From: Isoetes taiwanensis
Lineage: Eukaryota; Streptophyta; Lycopodiopsida; Isoetales; Isoetaceae
DNA length: 64,000 nt
NCBI GenBank assembly: GCA_021234155.1
Contig: JAJEKV010000017.1
Span: forward strand, 4,870,792 to 4,934,791
Direction of reading: 5' to 3'
Each line of letters opens with the position of its first letter. Within the stretch, counting starts at the first letter, position 1. A model generated the notes under the pieces. The model saw only the letters and a list, made by a program, of their open reading frames with translations, was not told where the DNA came from and made no database searches. This document shows, piece by piece, positions 1 to 10,710 of the stretch. The position numbers were made by a program, and so were the translations under genes.

Positions 1-503
1 CAGCTCACCAATTCACAATGGCAGACATGAAGAATAAAATGAGATAAAGAAGGTGGGCCGTCACTCAGAGCATCCATCTTTGGGTTCAAAGAGTTTGAGG
101 ACCTTACAGAAACTCCTTCCCCGCCCACCACGATTTGCTTCTAGCTACCAATACATCTATGGCCTGAAGCTTTGCCAGAACAACCTGGACTTAAGAACTG
201 AATGATTTTAGAAAGTTTAGAACATAGCCGAACTCCAGTGTCCACCGAAAGAATAGGTAATCAAGTTTTGCTTGCCATATCTACCGCAAGGCATGCAAGG
301 CATGATCTTGGAAAACACGATTCGGCGCCTCTTGATGGGAGGAAGCTCGATGGTTGCCGTGGTCTTGGAAAACACGATAGGGAAAAAGGATTTTTAGGGT
401 TAGAAATCACAGAAACTGTCTGATCTAAACTAGGAATGATCTCAGCCGTCCGATTTAGGGCGACATTCACAACAGACATTCATTATAATTTTATAATATA
501 GGA
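1..503 (-). mobile_element. Helitron, 5' end only (runs off the left edge)
   Basis: Read on the minus strand, the element starts TCCTATATTATAAAATTATA at 503 with an A before it (plus T at 504). This resembles the TCTTATATTATAA start of the complete Helitrons in the window. A CCCTAAATCGGACGG block follows within about 60 bases, as in copies 7594-9360 and 21024-22946. The 3' end lies outside the window. I see no gene in this stretch; the short reading frames on both strands look accidental. Confidence 0.6.
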
Positions 504-517
504 TTACTAGAAAAAGT

Positions 518-534
518 GCCCAGCGTTGCTGGGC
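518..534 (-). repeat. Helitron 3' hairpin
   Basis: Seven-base-pair perfect stem with a three-base loop, 7 bases before the terminal CTAG of the minus-strand element. Helitrons characteristically have a short GC-rich hairpin just before a CTRR end. Confidence 0.7.
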
Positions 535-1439
535 TTTTCGTTAGGCATGAGTTTAACAAACTAATACATATGGTGGATTTGTGTTGAATGAGTGAATGTT
601 AGTGATGGAATCATGAGAAAATTTGTGCGTGTGTTATCTATGTTGGTGCCATATGACATGGCAAATATGTTGCATTGCATTGTTTAAACTACTATCATGT
701 CAAAATTCTTGGCTATAGGCAAGTGAGCCAATAATCGTACCTTAAATCACAGAAAAGGACCGATAAGTCCACAAAAACATCGTGTATTTTTTTGTGATGT
801 GGTTCTAACTTCTCAAGATGTGGTTTTAACATGTCAAGGCCTCAAATATTTACGGCACTCCCAGAAAAAAAGTGGGAAAAGTGTGAGCCTTGTTGGAAAT
901 GAAGATTAATTTTTAAGTTCGTACTATTTTTAGAAGCACAAGATAGAGTGCATCTTTTCATGACCTATTATAATATTATAGCATCTGATCGAAGAAATAC
1001 TCTTAGACATTTCTAGAGATAGCACTTTTGACAAAACGATGAAATCTTGCCTCACAAAGTTGCCTCACAAAGTTGTTGTTGGCTGGACAAGCTATAGAGA
1101 AACTATTTAATTTGGATCCTCCTCTTCCACAAACACCAATAGTTAAAAGTACCATGAAGGAAAGTGTTGGAAGTAAATGTTGCATGTCCCTTTTGTCCAA
1201 GGTCACTAAAAATGGATGGCATGATTTTATCTATAATTGTTATAGAGTGTATGCAAGCCTCTAGGATGTTGAAGTTGGATTGTTGCATTTGTATCTACCA
1301 AGAGGACGGAGGGAGGGAGAGGAAAGAATAGTCTGTTTGCACCTGTGAGTTCTTGTCTTTCCAAAATATAGAACGCAAAAAGCAGTATAAAGAAATGCCA
1401 TTGTATTAGAATATTTATTGTCTTCTTCACCAATATCTT

Positions 1440-3175
1440 TCCTCTCATGAGTTCCAGCAAAATTATTTAACAGTACAGCTCTTGCTGTTACATTCAAAGG
1501 ATCCAATTTAACAACAAATTGAGCCACACGTCTTCCTATATCAATGTTGTGAAGACGTTTGCATGCATCAAGCAGTGTCAACCATAAAACAATATCTGGC
1601 AGAAAAGGCATTTGGTTCATCAAGTCCTCTGCAACATTCAGCAATGGCTCGACAAAGGAGATTAATCAAGCATCCAAAATGCTCCACTGTTGATGAGGTA
1701 CCATATTCAATTCCTATGGACATAAAATACTGACATCCTTCAACCATTGACCCAACAATGTTGAAACCTGCTAGAAGACTGATCAATGTGATCTTGTCTG
1801 CACTCTGTCCTTCTCGTTGCATTTGCTTAAAAAGGTTGAGGGCAACTTGGCCATGTCCGTGTTGCACATACGCAGCAAGAATAGTATTCCATGATATCAG
1901 ATCTCGTTCTCGCATCTTATCGAACATCCTGTGTGCATTCTGCAAGCTGGCGCACTTTATATACATACTAATAAGGGAATTTCCATCATCAACATCTGAC
2001 TCAAGCAACAATAATAGTCACCAGAATGTTATCTAGCAAGAATGCACGGGCAGGATGTCTAATATGAGACAGGATTTTACCTTCTTGAGAGACAGCAGAT
2101 GATAGCCTACATGTGTTTGCGCTAAGACTCTGTTTCTAGGCTTTTTGATCCAATGGCAAAAAGCTGGAAAAGCACATGGGCAAGCTGCTGGTCATCTTCA
2201 GCTTGAAGTTAATAAGGTTAATGCGCTTAAGAACTATGTTTTACTCTTATATCCTCGCACATTTTACCTGACAAAACGAATGGAGAGACCAATACCACTG
2301 GTAAGAAAAAGGATAGTGACCATAGCAGATATGTCTATATCCAAGGTAGCAATTGTCAAACAAATTGATGGCGAAACGAAAGCTGCACTTTGGCACAACT
2401 TCTTAACCTGGAAAAATAGCACCATTAATCAATCAAAGTTTATGCTGCATTTACTATGGTGAGTTCGACTCCAGAAGATATAAAGCAATTAATAGAATAA
2501 ACAATATGCTGTATCAAGAATAGCAACAAATGTGATTCTATTTGGCATGATCTCATTCGTATGCATATCCCACAGAAGTTTTAAAGCTTCCTTGATGCAG
2601 CCATGCTGTGAACATGCTGTTAACAAAGCTGTCCATAGTATTACATCCTTCTGATTAATCTTATCAAAGACCCTTTGAGCATCCTCCAGTCTCTTAAACC
2701 TTCCATACATGTCCACAAGGGCGGTACCCACTACAAGGTCTATTTCATATCCAAAATTTATAATCCATGCATGCATGAGCATACCAACAATTAAAGTTGA
2801 AGGGTACTGGCAGGCATCAAGAATGCTAACAAAGGTAATTTTATTTGGAAAAATTCCTTGCTCTTGCATTTGCTTTGGAAAAGGAGGAACACTTGTTTGG
2901 AAAATCCATGATGAGCATATCTTTGAAATCATTACGGTCCAGAGTACTATATCGCCTTGATATAAGAGACCAAATGTTGTCTTTATACTTTCTAAATTCC
3001 TATATCTCTGCGTACATGTTAATAAGAGCAAGTCCCTACAACAACATCTAGATCAAAGCCATTACATGCAAGCAAATGCATGAATGATCTTAGTTCAAAC
3101 GAGGGTAGAATGACGCGTGCATCAAGGATGTTGATGAAAGTAACCTTGTCAGCACTATACCTATGCTTTGTGTGT
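1440..3175 (-). pseudogene. PPR (PLS-type) protein pseudogene, captured by a Helitron
   Basis: PPR proteins bind organellar RNA. Several PPR blocks appear in order on the minus strand. One near 3040-3170 contains VTFINILDA. One at 2489-3031 contains FVSILDACQYPST, VVGTALVDMYGR and VFDKINQKDVILWTALLTAC. One at 1660-2011 contains SLISMYIKCASLQNAHRMFD and DLISWNTILAAYVQHG. One at 1440-1644 contains MPFLPDIVLWLTLLDACK and VAQFVVKLDP, which resembles the E motif that follows the repeats in plant PLS-class proteins. The blocks are in different frames with stops between them. About 450 bases near 2020-2480 do not read as PPR. It is therefore broken, lacks its N-terminal targeting region, and lies in the same orientation as the Helitron around it. 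Identification as PPR is firm; the specific gene is unknown. Confidence 0.8.
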
Positions 3176-3224
3176 GAAGCAATATGGGCATATTCTTTTT
3201 AGGCGTTACCAAACAGATGTCATT

Positions 3225-3385
3225 GTGGGAACTGCCTTGCTTAATACATTCTTATAGTACATCTGCCTTATAAGCTGGAAGATGCCTTGCTTAATATAAT
3301 TCTGTTGCATGCAAAGTACATCTGCCTTGCTTAATACATTCTGTTGCATGCAAGGAACTATAAGCTGGAAGATGTTGCATGCAAA
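3225..3385. repeat. Short imperfect tandem repeats
   Basis: The phrases CTGCCTTGCTTAATA, TTCTGTTGCATGCAA and TATAAGCTGGAAGATG recur two to three times in scrambled order within 160 bases. This looks like local slippage or patchwork duplication just upstream (minus sense) of the PPR remnant. No function is evident. Confidence 0.5.
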
Positions 3386-6300
3386 AGAAAGCCTGGATGC
3401 GCTAGTGCGAGCAATGCCCTAAACCGGCTTTGGAATACAGTCCGGCTGTTCTCCAGCTATTGTTCTTGTGCGCCCATTCAAAAGAGATTACAAGGAAAAA
3501 ATCGTGATCTAACTGCCTACAATGCAAGTTATTGAGATTTTTCCTAAATTTTCTTAATCCTGACCTTTCATATGCATCCACCAAAGGCAAATAAATAGAG
3601 AGCCAGATTGCAAAATGACACATGTTAAACATTAACGAATAAGGCAAGGACTTGAAAATACCTTCTTGAAGTCAGAAGCTCCACTGTCCATTCTAGGAAG
3701 AGATAAAGTGATGTTCGAGATAAGCCGAATTACAGGGCATCTCAAGACGGGCTTAAGCTTAAGCTTTAAGTCGCTGCTTAAGCTCTAAGTCTCTCTAGCT
3801 CAGCCACGTTTAAAGAAAGAATATGCTCAGGAAAAATGAAAGAAACGGGCTCCAAGAATGCCCTCCAAATCTGAACATATAGCAGGATTTGCCCAAGACT
3901 GTGTCCCCTGCCATAAAAAAACTTACAATGGTCTACAATAGTTCAAGGAAACAGAAAAATCCCTTCCGTAGAAGAACTGCTTTACAAATATTTACCTCTG
4001 CAAAGAAAAAAACCCGATGGCCCAATTTGTTTGCGGATTTGCTGAAGGCATTGTCCTTGTTCTAAAAAACCCATATATGTGAGATGGAAACAAAAAAACA
4101 AAAAACCGCTTTACACTTACCTCTGCAAGAAGAACGATGCTCCAAATCCAGATGATGCTTTCCAAGACAGAGCCAAGGTAGAGTTAAGATATAGCCAGAT
4201 TTGCTAACACGGTGACCATTGCCACAAGGACTTGAAACAAAAAGATCAGAAGAGCGGCTTCATATTTAGCTTTGCAAGAAGAATAACGTTCCAAATCTGA
4301 ATGAATGAATAGCGCTCCAAATCGGCAAGAAGAATAGCACTATGGCGATTTGGGTTAGGAGCCAAAAATGCAAAGCAAGATTAAATATGTGATAACGTAC
4401 CTATTCCCCACAAAACGTGAATAACCGACACAGCAGAAGCTGCAAAGAAAAAAACCAAAAAAAAAAATGGATCTGCCGGGCTCCATAAATTGCATACCCA
4501 GGATGTCACTGGAAGAACCAATTTCGAAGAGGGAACACCGCATCAAACAAAATTGAAACCGAAAATCCAACAAACCAAAATAAAATAAAAAAATCCATGG
4601 CCCAAAATGCGCGCACAGATTATCCCAAAACTCCTTTATTACTATACTAGAAAAAGTGCCCAGCGTTGCTGGGCTTTTCATCGAGCATAATTCCAAAACT
4701 CATATTAAATAAACAACAATAACAACAACAAAGATCTCGGTAATACCAACTTCTTTTGAAAATATAATATAAGTGATGCATTACCTTGACCTGTTAAGTT
4801 GTCTCCTGCATCCCATGAATGTTTATAGTTGAAACTGAATATAAATAATTCACTTATGATCATTATGTAATCTATTTGTAGTATATTGAAGCTCAAAGAA
4901 TGATTTTTGGGAGATGAATAAGATAATATGTGGATGGGATATGGGACTTCGCAACTTGAAAAATGCGTATATAGTATTTGAGGAATTATTCCAATTCCAT
5001 GTCACAACGTTGAGAATTTCCATTGTTTCTCAAACTTCCATGGAGATTATATCAATGTTTATGGAGTTCAAAATAAGATAAATGGGCCCCTTCTTATTAA
5101 GTTCTTAAGTTTTCGATGTACTTTTCTATTGCACCAATTTTTTATTTCTTCTAGAAGGAATTCCACGTGAATGAGTAGTCTTTTGGCACAAACAAGTTAT
5201 TTGTTTTTACACGACCATTACAAAACATATTGTTCTCGTTAAGCGTTAACGCGTTCACCCCCCAAAATTAACTCCGACATATTTTACAAGTTTGTGGAAT
5301 GTGATGCTTTGCTTTTCATTGACGTGCCACATATCCTTAAAGCTTGTCACCAAAAGAAGAAAATTTTAAATGGTCCAAAGGTTAAACAAAATATCCTCTT
5401 TTCATTCTCAAAGCGCACTAATATTGCTCCATTCTCATTCCCAAACCTTATTTATGGATTCTTATCTATGGATTCGTAAGAATATAAATAGAAATAGGGT
5501 ATTTCTTCACTATGGGCAAGCATGTCAAAGTTGCTTCAAGCTCAACATTGATACGGGCTTGAGCAATCTACCATAACCATAACGACATTTTCGTGAGCAT
5601 AGGCTTTAAGCCTTTTTTCAGAAAAATCAGAGACAAGCTCATTGGCATCGGGCTGGCCATAACATAAGCCGTTGTATTTAGAAAGTGCCAATACATGTGT
5701 CCTGCATTTTGTGGAGGGCTCAAAACATACCTGGTGAACAAATTAATGATATTTGCTTAAAAATCATCATGATCTCCATTATTGTTTCTCAACATACATT
5801 ACTTACATACAACACACGAAAGTTCTTTCCTCAATTGATTTAGGCATAGTATTGGCTCAATAAATGCTTGGCAAATATCCAAGACAAAGCTGCATTACAC
5901 ACAAAGCCATAAAGCTCAAGTTAGTAAGTATGATTTTGACGTTTTAAACAATAAAGTACGATATAACAACATTCATAACAGTATTTTATGCATGCTTTGA
6001 TAGTACAATATGATTAGTTTCATCTTGGTCACTACATTGGGCTTCAAGGCAGACAATGTATAAGATTAAAAAAAGTTTACCTTGTCATTTACATGCTGAC
6101 ATGCAGAATGGCACACATCTCTTTAGGCCAACTATAATGAGTAGAAAGCTTTTTGAAAAGCATGCATTGGATATGCATATGCATAATATAGATTAGAAAG
6201 AGAGTAATAAATATAAAGATGGAAATAAAGGCATGAAAGATATATAAATTCTTGCACAAATCTATAAGAAGGGCAGACCTACCTCATAGCCTGCACAAAG

Positions 6301-6510
6301 AATCAAACATGGTATGTTTACCCAATGTTAATTCAAGCATGAAATTGTCACAAAATGAAAATTTTCACAATCTGTTCAATCTTAAGATCAAATGGATATG
6401 GTGCTTGCTTGTAGAGACTAAATGGTAGTAAGACATTTTATCTACTTCAGTGCCTTGGTCTGCTAAATTAGCATGGGTTTGCAAAGTTTCTCTGATATGG
6501 CAAAATCATG

Positions 6511-6888
6511 GGAAAGAATTTGGTCAAATTTGGGCGAGGTAGTTCTCCGTGTATAGAGCTCTGATTTTTAGGATTCAAAGTCGAAAAATGATTAGCTCAA
6601 AGTCTAGTTTCCAAGGCAATTGGAATTACTTAATTCCAGTAAGTATAAGTCAACTTATCACATTCTGAGCAGACGCACCTATTTCTGGACAGTTTTATCA
6701 TGAGAAGGAATTTGGTTTACTTTGGACGGGAAGTTCTCCCTGTACAGAGCTCTAATCTTTGCAATTAAAAGTTGAAAAGTGATCACTCAAAGTCTAGTTT
6801 TCAATGCACTTAAAATCACTTAATTCCAGCAAGTATAATTCAACTTATCATATTCTGAACACACACACCTATTTCTGGACAGTTTTCT
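6511..6888. repeat. 192-bp direct tandem duplication
   Basis: Two adjacent diverged copies (about 6511-6696 and 6703-6888). Both hold AGTTCTCC, then AGAGCTCT, then CTCAAAGTCTAGTTT, then CACTTAATTCCAG or ACTTAATTCCAG, and end in ACCTATTTCTGGACAGTTTT. No reading frame is shared, so this is probably non-coding. Confidence 0.7.
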
Positions 6889-7593
6889 AAAAGTTGCAGA
6901 AACATTAATGAAGCTTGTCTTTGCTCTTAGTGGTCCTAGAGCAGTGCAAGTAATCAATTCACTATAGTGCACCAAAGCTTCTCCTGCACTGATCATTATG
7001 CTCCATGAGATTACACCTTGATTGTCAAGTAAAAAAACTTTGACATATACATGATGCCAGTGAGAAAGCAAAAATGGGCGTGGCCAATTTGGAGCTTTCT
7101 GAATATGAATGAGACGATAATAATATAACTGTGATGATATTCTCTATGAAGGCCTCAGAATCTAAAGTTCACAGATTTACCTCTGCAAGTCCAACACCTT
7201 TTTTGAGGATCAAGATCTTCAAGTGAGAAGTAGGTGAAGTACTTAGATTTTACGACTATCTCTGTCTTATTGCTGTGACATTTTGCTTCGGACAAACATT
7301 TGCTCAGCCCGTGATATTATACAGTATTTACAATCTGTTGCTAATCTGATCGACAATCACTTTAGCCATGTGAATGTGGCAAGAATCTCAACTTCTTAAG
7401 AAAACCTTTAAGAGTCATTGTGTGATGTGACGGGTACTTACATATTAAGCATCACCCAGGTGTGGCATGATATCCAAACTTTTGCTTCCCTACAGCTCAA
7501 CATCTAGAAATTTATATTTCGAATTCAACAGACTGTTTTTAACACTGACTTGGAATTTCTTGAACCACGATGATATACCGAGATTCCAGGACA

Positions 7594-9360
7594 TCTTATA
7601 TTATAAAATTATAGCGTGTGTCTTCAATGGAGCCCTAAATCGGATGGTCGAGGATTTGATTGACCAATGGTGGAGATGATGTGTGCATGTCTTCAACTAA
7701 AATTTCATCTTGACTATGGCTTCAATATGAAAAGGAAAAGGAAAAGGAAAAGGAAAAGGAAAAGGAAAAGGAAAAGGAAAAGGAAAAGGAAAAGGAAAAG
7801 GAAAAGGAAAAGGAAAAGGAAAAGGAAAAGGAAAAGGAAAAGGAAAAGGAAAAGGGAAAAGGGAAAAGGAAAAGGAAAAGGAAAAACGATGAAAGGGAAA
7901 AGGGCAAAGGGAAAAGGGAAAAGGAAAAGGGAAGGGAAAAGGAAAACGATGAAAGGGAATAGGGAAAAGGGAAAAGGAAAAAGGAAAAACAATGAAAGGG
8001 AAAAGGAAAAGGAAAAGAGAAAAGGAAAAACGATGAAAAGGAAAAGGGAAAAGGGAAAAGGGAAAAGGGAAAAGGGAAAAGGAAAAGGGGAAGGGAAAAG
8101 GAAAAACGATGAAAGGGAAAAGGGAAAAGGAAAAGGGGAAGGGAAAAGGAATAAAAGAAAGGTAAGAGGAAAAAGGAAAGAGAAGGAGAAAAGGAAAAAG
8201 GAAATAGAAAAAGGAATAGAATAGGCGAGGGGGAAAGGGAAAGGGAAAGGAAAAAGGGCACCGCGAGAAGGGTAAGAAGTAAGGGTGAGAAAAGGAGAAA
8301 AAGGTAAGGGAAAATAAGAAAAGGTTGCGAAGTTCATGGGAAAAAGGAAATTAAAAAGGAAAAGAGAGGGGGAAAGGGGCAAAAGAGAACTTGGGAAAAA
8401 GAACGAGAAAAAGAGAAAAAAGGAAAGGGCGTGGAAAAAAAGGAAGAGAGAAAGGGTGAAGAAAGAGAAAAAGGGAAGCAAAAAGAGCATCGAGAAAAAG
8501 GAAGAGGGAAAGGATGGAAAAAGGAGGAAAAGGGTGGGGGGAAAATAGAATAGACAAAGGGTAGGGAGCAAGGAATAGGAAAAGAGGAAGGAGAAAAGGG
8601 CACGAGAAAAAAGGGAAGAGGGAAAGAGTGAGGAAATAGAAAAAAGAAAGGGAAAAAGAGTATGGGAAAGGGAAAAGAAAAAAGAAACAAGAAAGGAGAA
8701 AGTGGAAAGGGGAAAAGGGGGAAGAGGATGGGGAAAGGAGGAAAAAGAGTACATAAAAAAGGTTGAGAAAAGGAATGGAAAGAGGCATATGAAAAGGGAA
8801 AGGGAACGGGAGAGGGAAAATGTAAAGGAAGGGGAAATAGAAAGGAAAGGGAAAAAGGGAACATCGCAAAGCAAAAGGGTGGGGAAAGTATGAAAAGGAA
8901 ATGGAAAGTTGAAAGGAAAAGGGAAGCGGAAAAAGGAGAAGGGAAAGCAAAAAGAGCATGAGGAAAAGGGGAGAGAGAAATGGGAAAAGAGATGGGGAAA
9001 AGGGCACGTGATCAAGAGGAAGAGGGTGGGGAAAGGAAGAAAAGGGCACATGAAAAGGTAAGCAAAAGAGAACGAAAAAAATGCATGAGGAACGGGAAAG
9101 AGAAAAGGAAAATGAAAAGGAAGAGGAAGAGGAAGGGGAAAAGGAAAGGGAAAAAGAGTCGTGGAAAAATGGGAAGAGCGGGGAAAGATAAAAAGGAAGG
9201 GAAAAAGCTGATAAGAAAAAGAGAAAGAAAAAAAGGAGAAGGGGAAAGGGAAGGCAAAGGGAGGGAGAAGGGGGTTAGAAAAAAAAAAAAAGGAGAATAA
9301 AAAAAGAAAGAAATTAAAGGTTCCTAATTTATGCCCAGCAAGGCTGGGTACCATTACTAG
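7594..9360 (+). mobile_element. A/G-rich (polypurine) Helitron, subfamily 2
   Basis: It starts TCTTATATTATAAAATTATA after an A and ends with hairpin gcccagc-aag-gctgggt (9333-9349), spacer and CTAG at 9357-9360 before a T. After about 135 bases of ordinary sequence (CCCTAAATCGGATGGTCGAG, then a conserved tract up to CTTCAATATGA), the body to about 9310 is almost pure A and G on the plus strand. Long frames rich in Lys/Arg/Gly (plus) or Phe/Pro/Ser (minus) here are products of composition, not genes. It has the same 5' block, body phrases and 3' end as 21024-22946. It lies inside the minus-strand Helitron 4647-10710. Confidence 0.85.
7730..7855 (+). repeat. Perfect (AAAAGG)21 microsatellite
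   Basis: Twenty-one uninterrupted AAAAGG hexamers at the start of the polypurine body. The equivalent stretch in the sister copy at 21150-21200 is interrupted and shorter, so the tract has expanded in this copy. Confidence 0.95.
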
Positions 9361-10710
9361 TTGATTCCATAATAACATATCTCCTTATTCTGCCATGGCG
9401 AGGGCCTAATATCATATCTCCTTATCTGGCCATGGCAAGGACCTCAGGCAGTTAGGTCCATAGCCAGATTAAAAGAATTCAAATGATTTCCTATCCATGG
9501 TCGGTAATGAAATTTTGACTCAACAAAAGCATTCACTTAAGAGAAATTCGATGTTAGAAATGATGAGAGATACATGACAAATGAAGAGAATAAACATTAC
9601 GGAAAATAAGGCTACATACCTTGCTGCTCGTGACTGGATGCAAAGAAATATTTTGGCTTGCCTGTAGGCCTTCCAAGGGAGAGGAAAGATCAAGAAGTGC
9701 TAGATTTCCCTGGAACCCGCTTCAACTAATATCAAGCCTCCTTCCAAACAAAACATAAAGTTTTAGCAATCACAAGCCGCATCTTCAAACATAAATTCAA
9801 ATGTAAAGAACAAAATAACAGAGGCAAAAATGAGGGAAAGGATCAAGCCTTCATTGCCTAACAGGATGCCGGACTAACCTTTCACCAACAACATCGTCCC
9901 TTTTTCCTTTTCTTTTGTTTGTAGAATCCATTCCCGTCCAGCATTAGTAATTGGCCTAAAAAAACTCCATGTCAATCCAACATTCGGATCGGCAAGGGCG
10001 CCTCCCATTTCATGCAAGGAATCAAGAAAAATATCTAGTAAAAATTCAGAACTTTAGAAGAATGAAAGCAAGCAAAAAAGTTACCTTGACTTATCTTATG
10101 GCATTATGTGCCGATCAACGCTTCACGCACAAATTTAGAAGGCGACCCACAAATGCCCGCACGAATGAAAAGGAGAGATCGCCTTCGTGTTAGGGTTTGA
10201 GTGGAATCCTATTCCAATAATCGCCGCGTAAACAAAACAAAATCAGAAATCCAAGGAACCAAAATAAAACAAAAAATCAACGGGCTAAAAGCGCGACATG
10301 CAAAGTGCCCCGAAATTCTCTCGCAATTCGCGGGCGTGGTATCCGGGTGATACAGATTCCATCACAACTCGCCTCGCTTTAGATCCTCCAATTGCGACGC
10401 CAAAGAAAACTTTTGGATTTGCCATGTTTATATATAACTGGTTGATCGAGAAAAGTACCTGCTCTGGAAGGGAAGGCTCAGCTTGATCTGCTACTCTGCT
10501 GCCCGCTTCATTGAATGGTGTCGAATAGCAAAATTCTTCACGGTGGTATCTAGAGCATTCTGCACCCGTTTCATGAAAAAAACACCCGAAACGGTTTCTC
10601 TAACGTGAATGCAAATCAACGACAAAAAAAAACCCTAAAAAAATTCTAACGCCCGAGATTTTGCGCACAGATTATCCTAAAACTCCTTTATTACTATAGA
10701 TAGATATAGA

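Larger units (their letters stand above)
507..4646 (-). mobile_element. Non-autonomous Helitron carrying a broken PPR gene
   Basis: The minus-strand 3' end is clear: a hairpin gcccagc-gtt-gctgggc at 518-534, a short T-rich spacer, then CTAG at 507-510 next to a host T (plus A at 506). The 5' end is inferred. The sequence running down from 4646 (TAGTAATAAAGGAG, then GATAATCTGTGCGC) matches the 5' region of the neighbouring element that starts at 10710, but the terminal TC is missing, so the 5' end may be truncated. No Rep/helicase is visible. Cargo is a PPR pseudogene (1440-3175). From 3386 to 4640 there is AT-rich sequence with no gene that I recognise. Confidence 0.55.
4647..10710 (-). mobile_element. 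Non-autonomous Helitron of about 6 kb with a nested A/G-rich Helitron
   Basis: On the minus strand the 5' end reads TCTATATCTATCTATAGTAA from 10710, preceded by A. The 3' end has the hairpin at 4658-4674 and CTAG at 4647-4650, followed by T. The 5' region (roughly 10200-10700) resembles that of the element at 507-4646, including a T-rich TTTTGTTTTATTTTGG stretch, so the two are subfamily members. Removing the nested element 7594-9360 leaves about 4.3 kb. No Rep/helicase is visible. Most of 4680-7590 and 9361-10700 is AT-rich without a recognisable gene, apart from a 192-bp tandem duplication at 6511-6888. Assigning these two ends to one element is inference; the ends themselves are clear. Confidence 0.5.

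Noticed and set aside
6880-7071. Possible PPR scrap on the minus strand (VFLLDNQGVISWSIMISAG)
   Set aside because: Only about ten residues fit a PPR repeat and the sequence around them does not. Too little to call.
7667-9378. Long open frames rich in Lys/Arg/Gly or Phe/Pro/Ser, up to about 550 codons, in this and the other A/G-rich tracts
   Set aside because: Stops need T on the plus strand or specific mixes that purine-only DNA rarely has, so long frames arise from composition alone. Overlapping frames on the same strand are equally open, and there is no domain or codon pattern.
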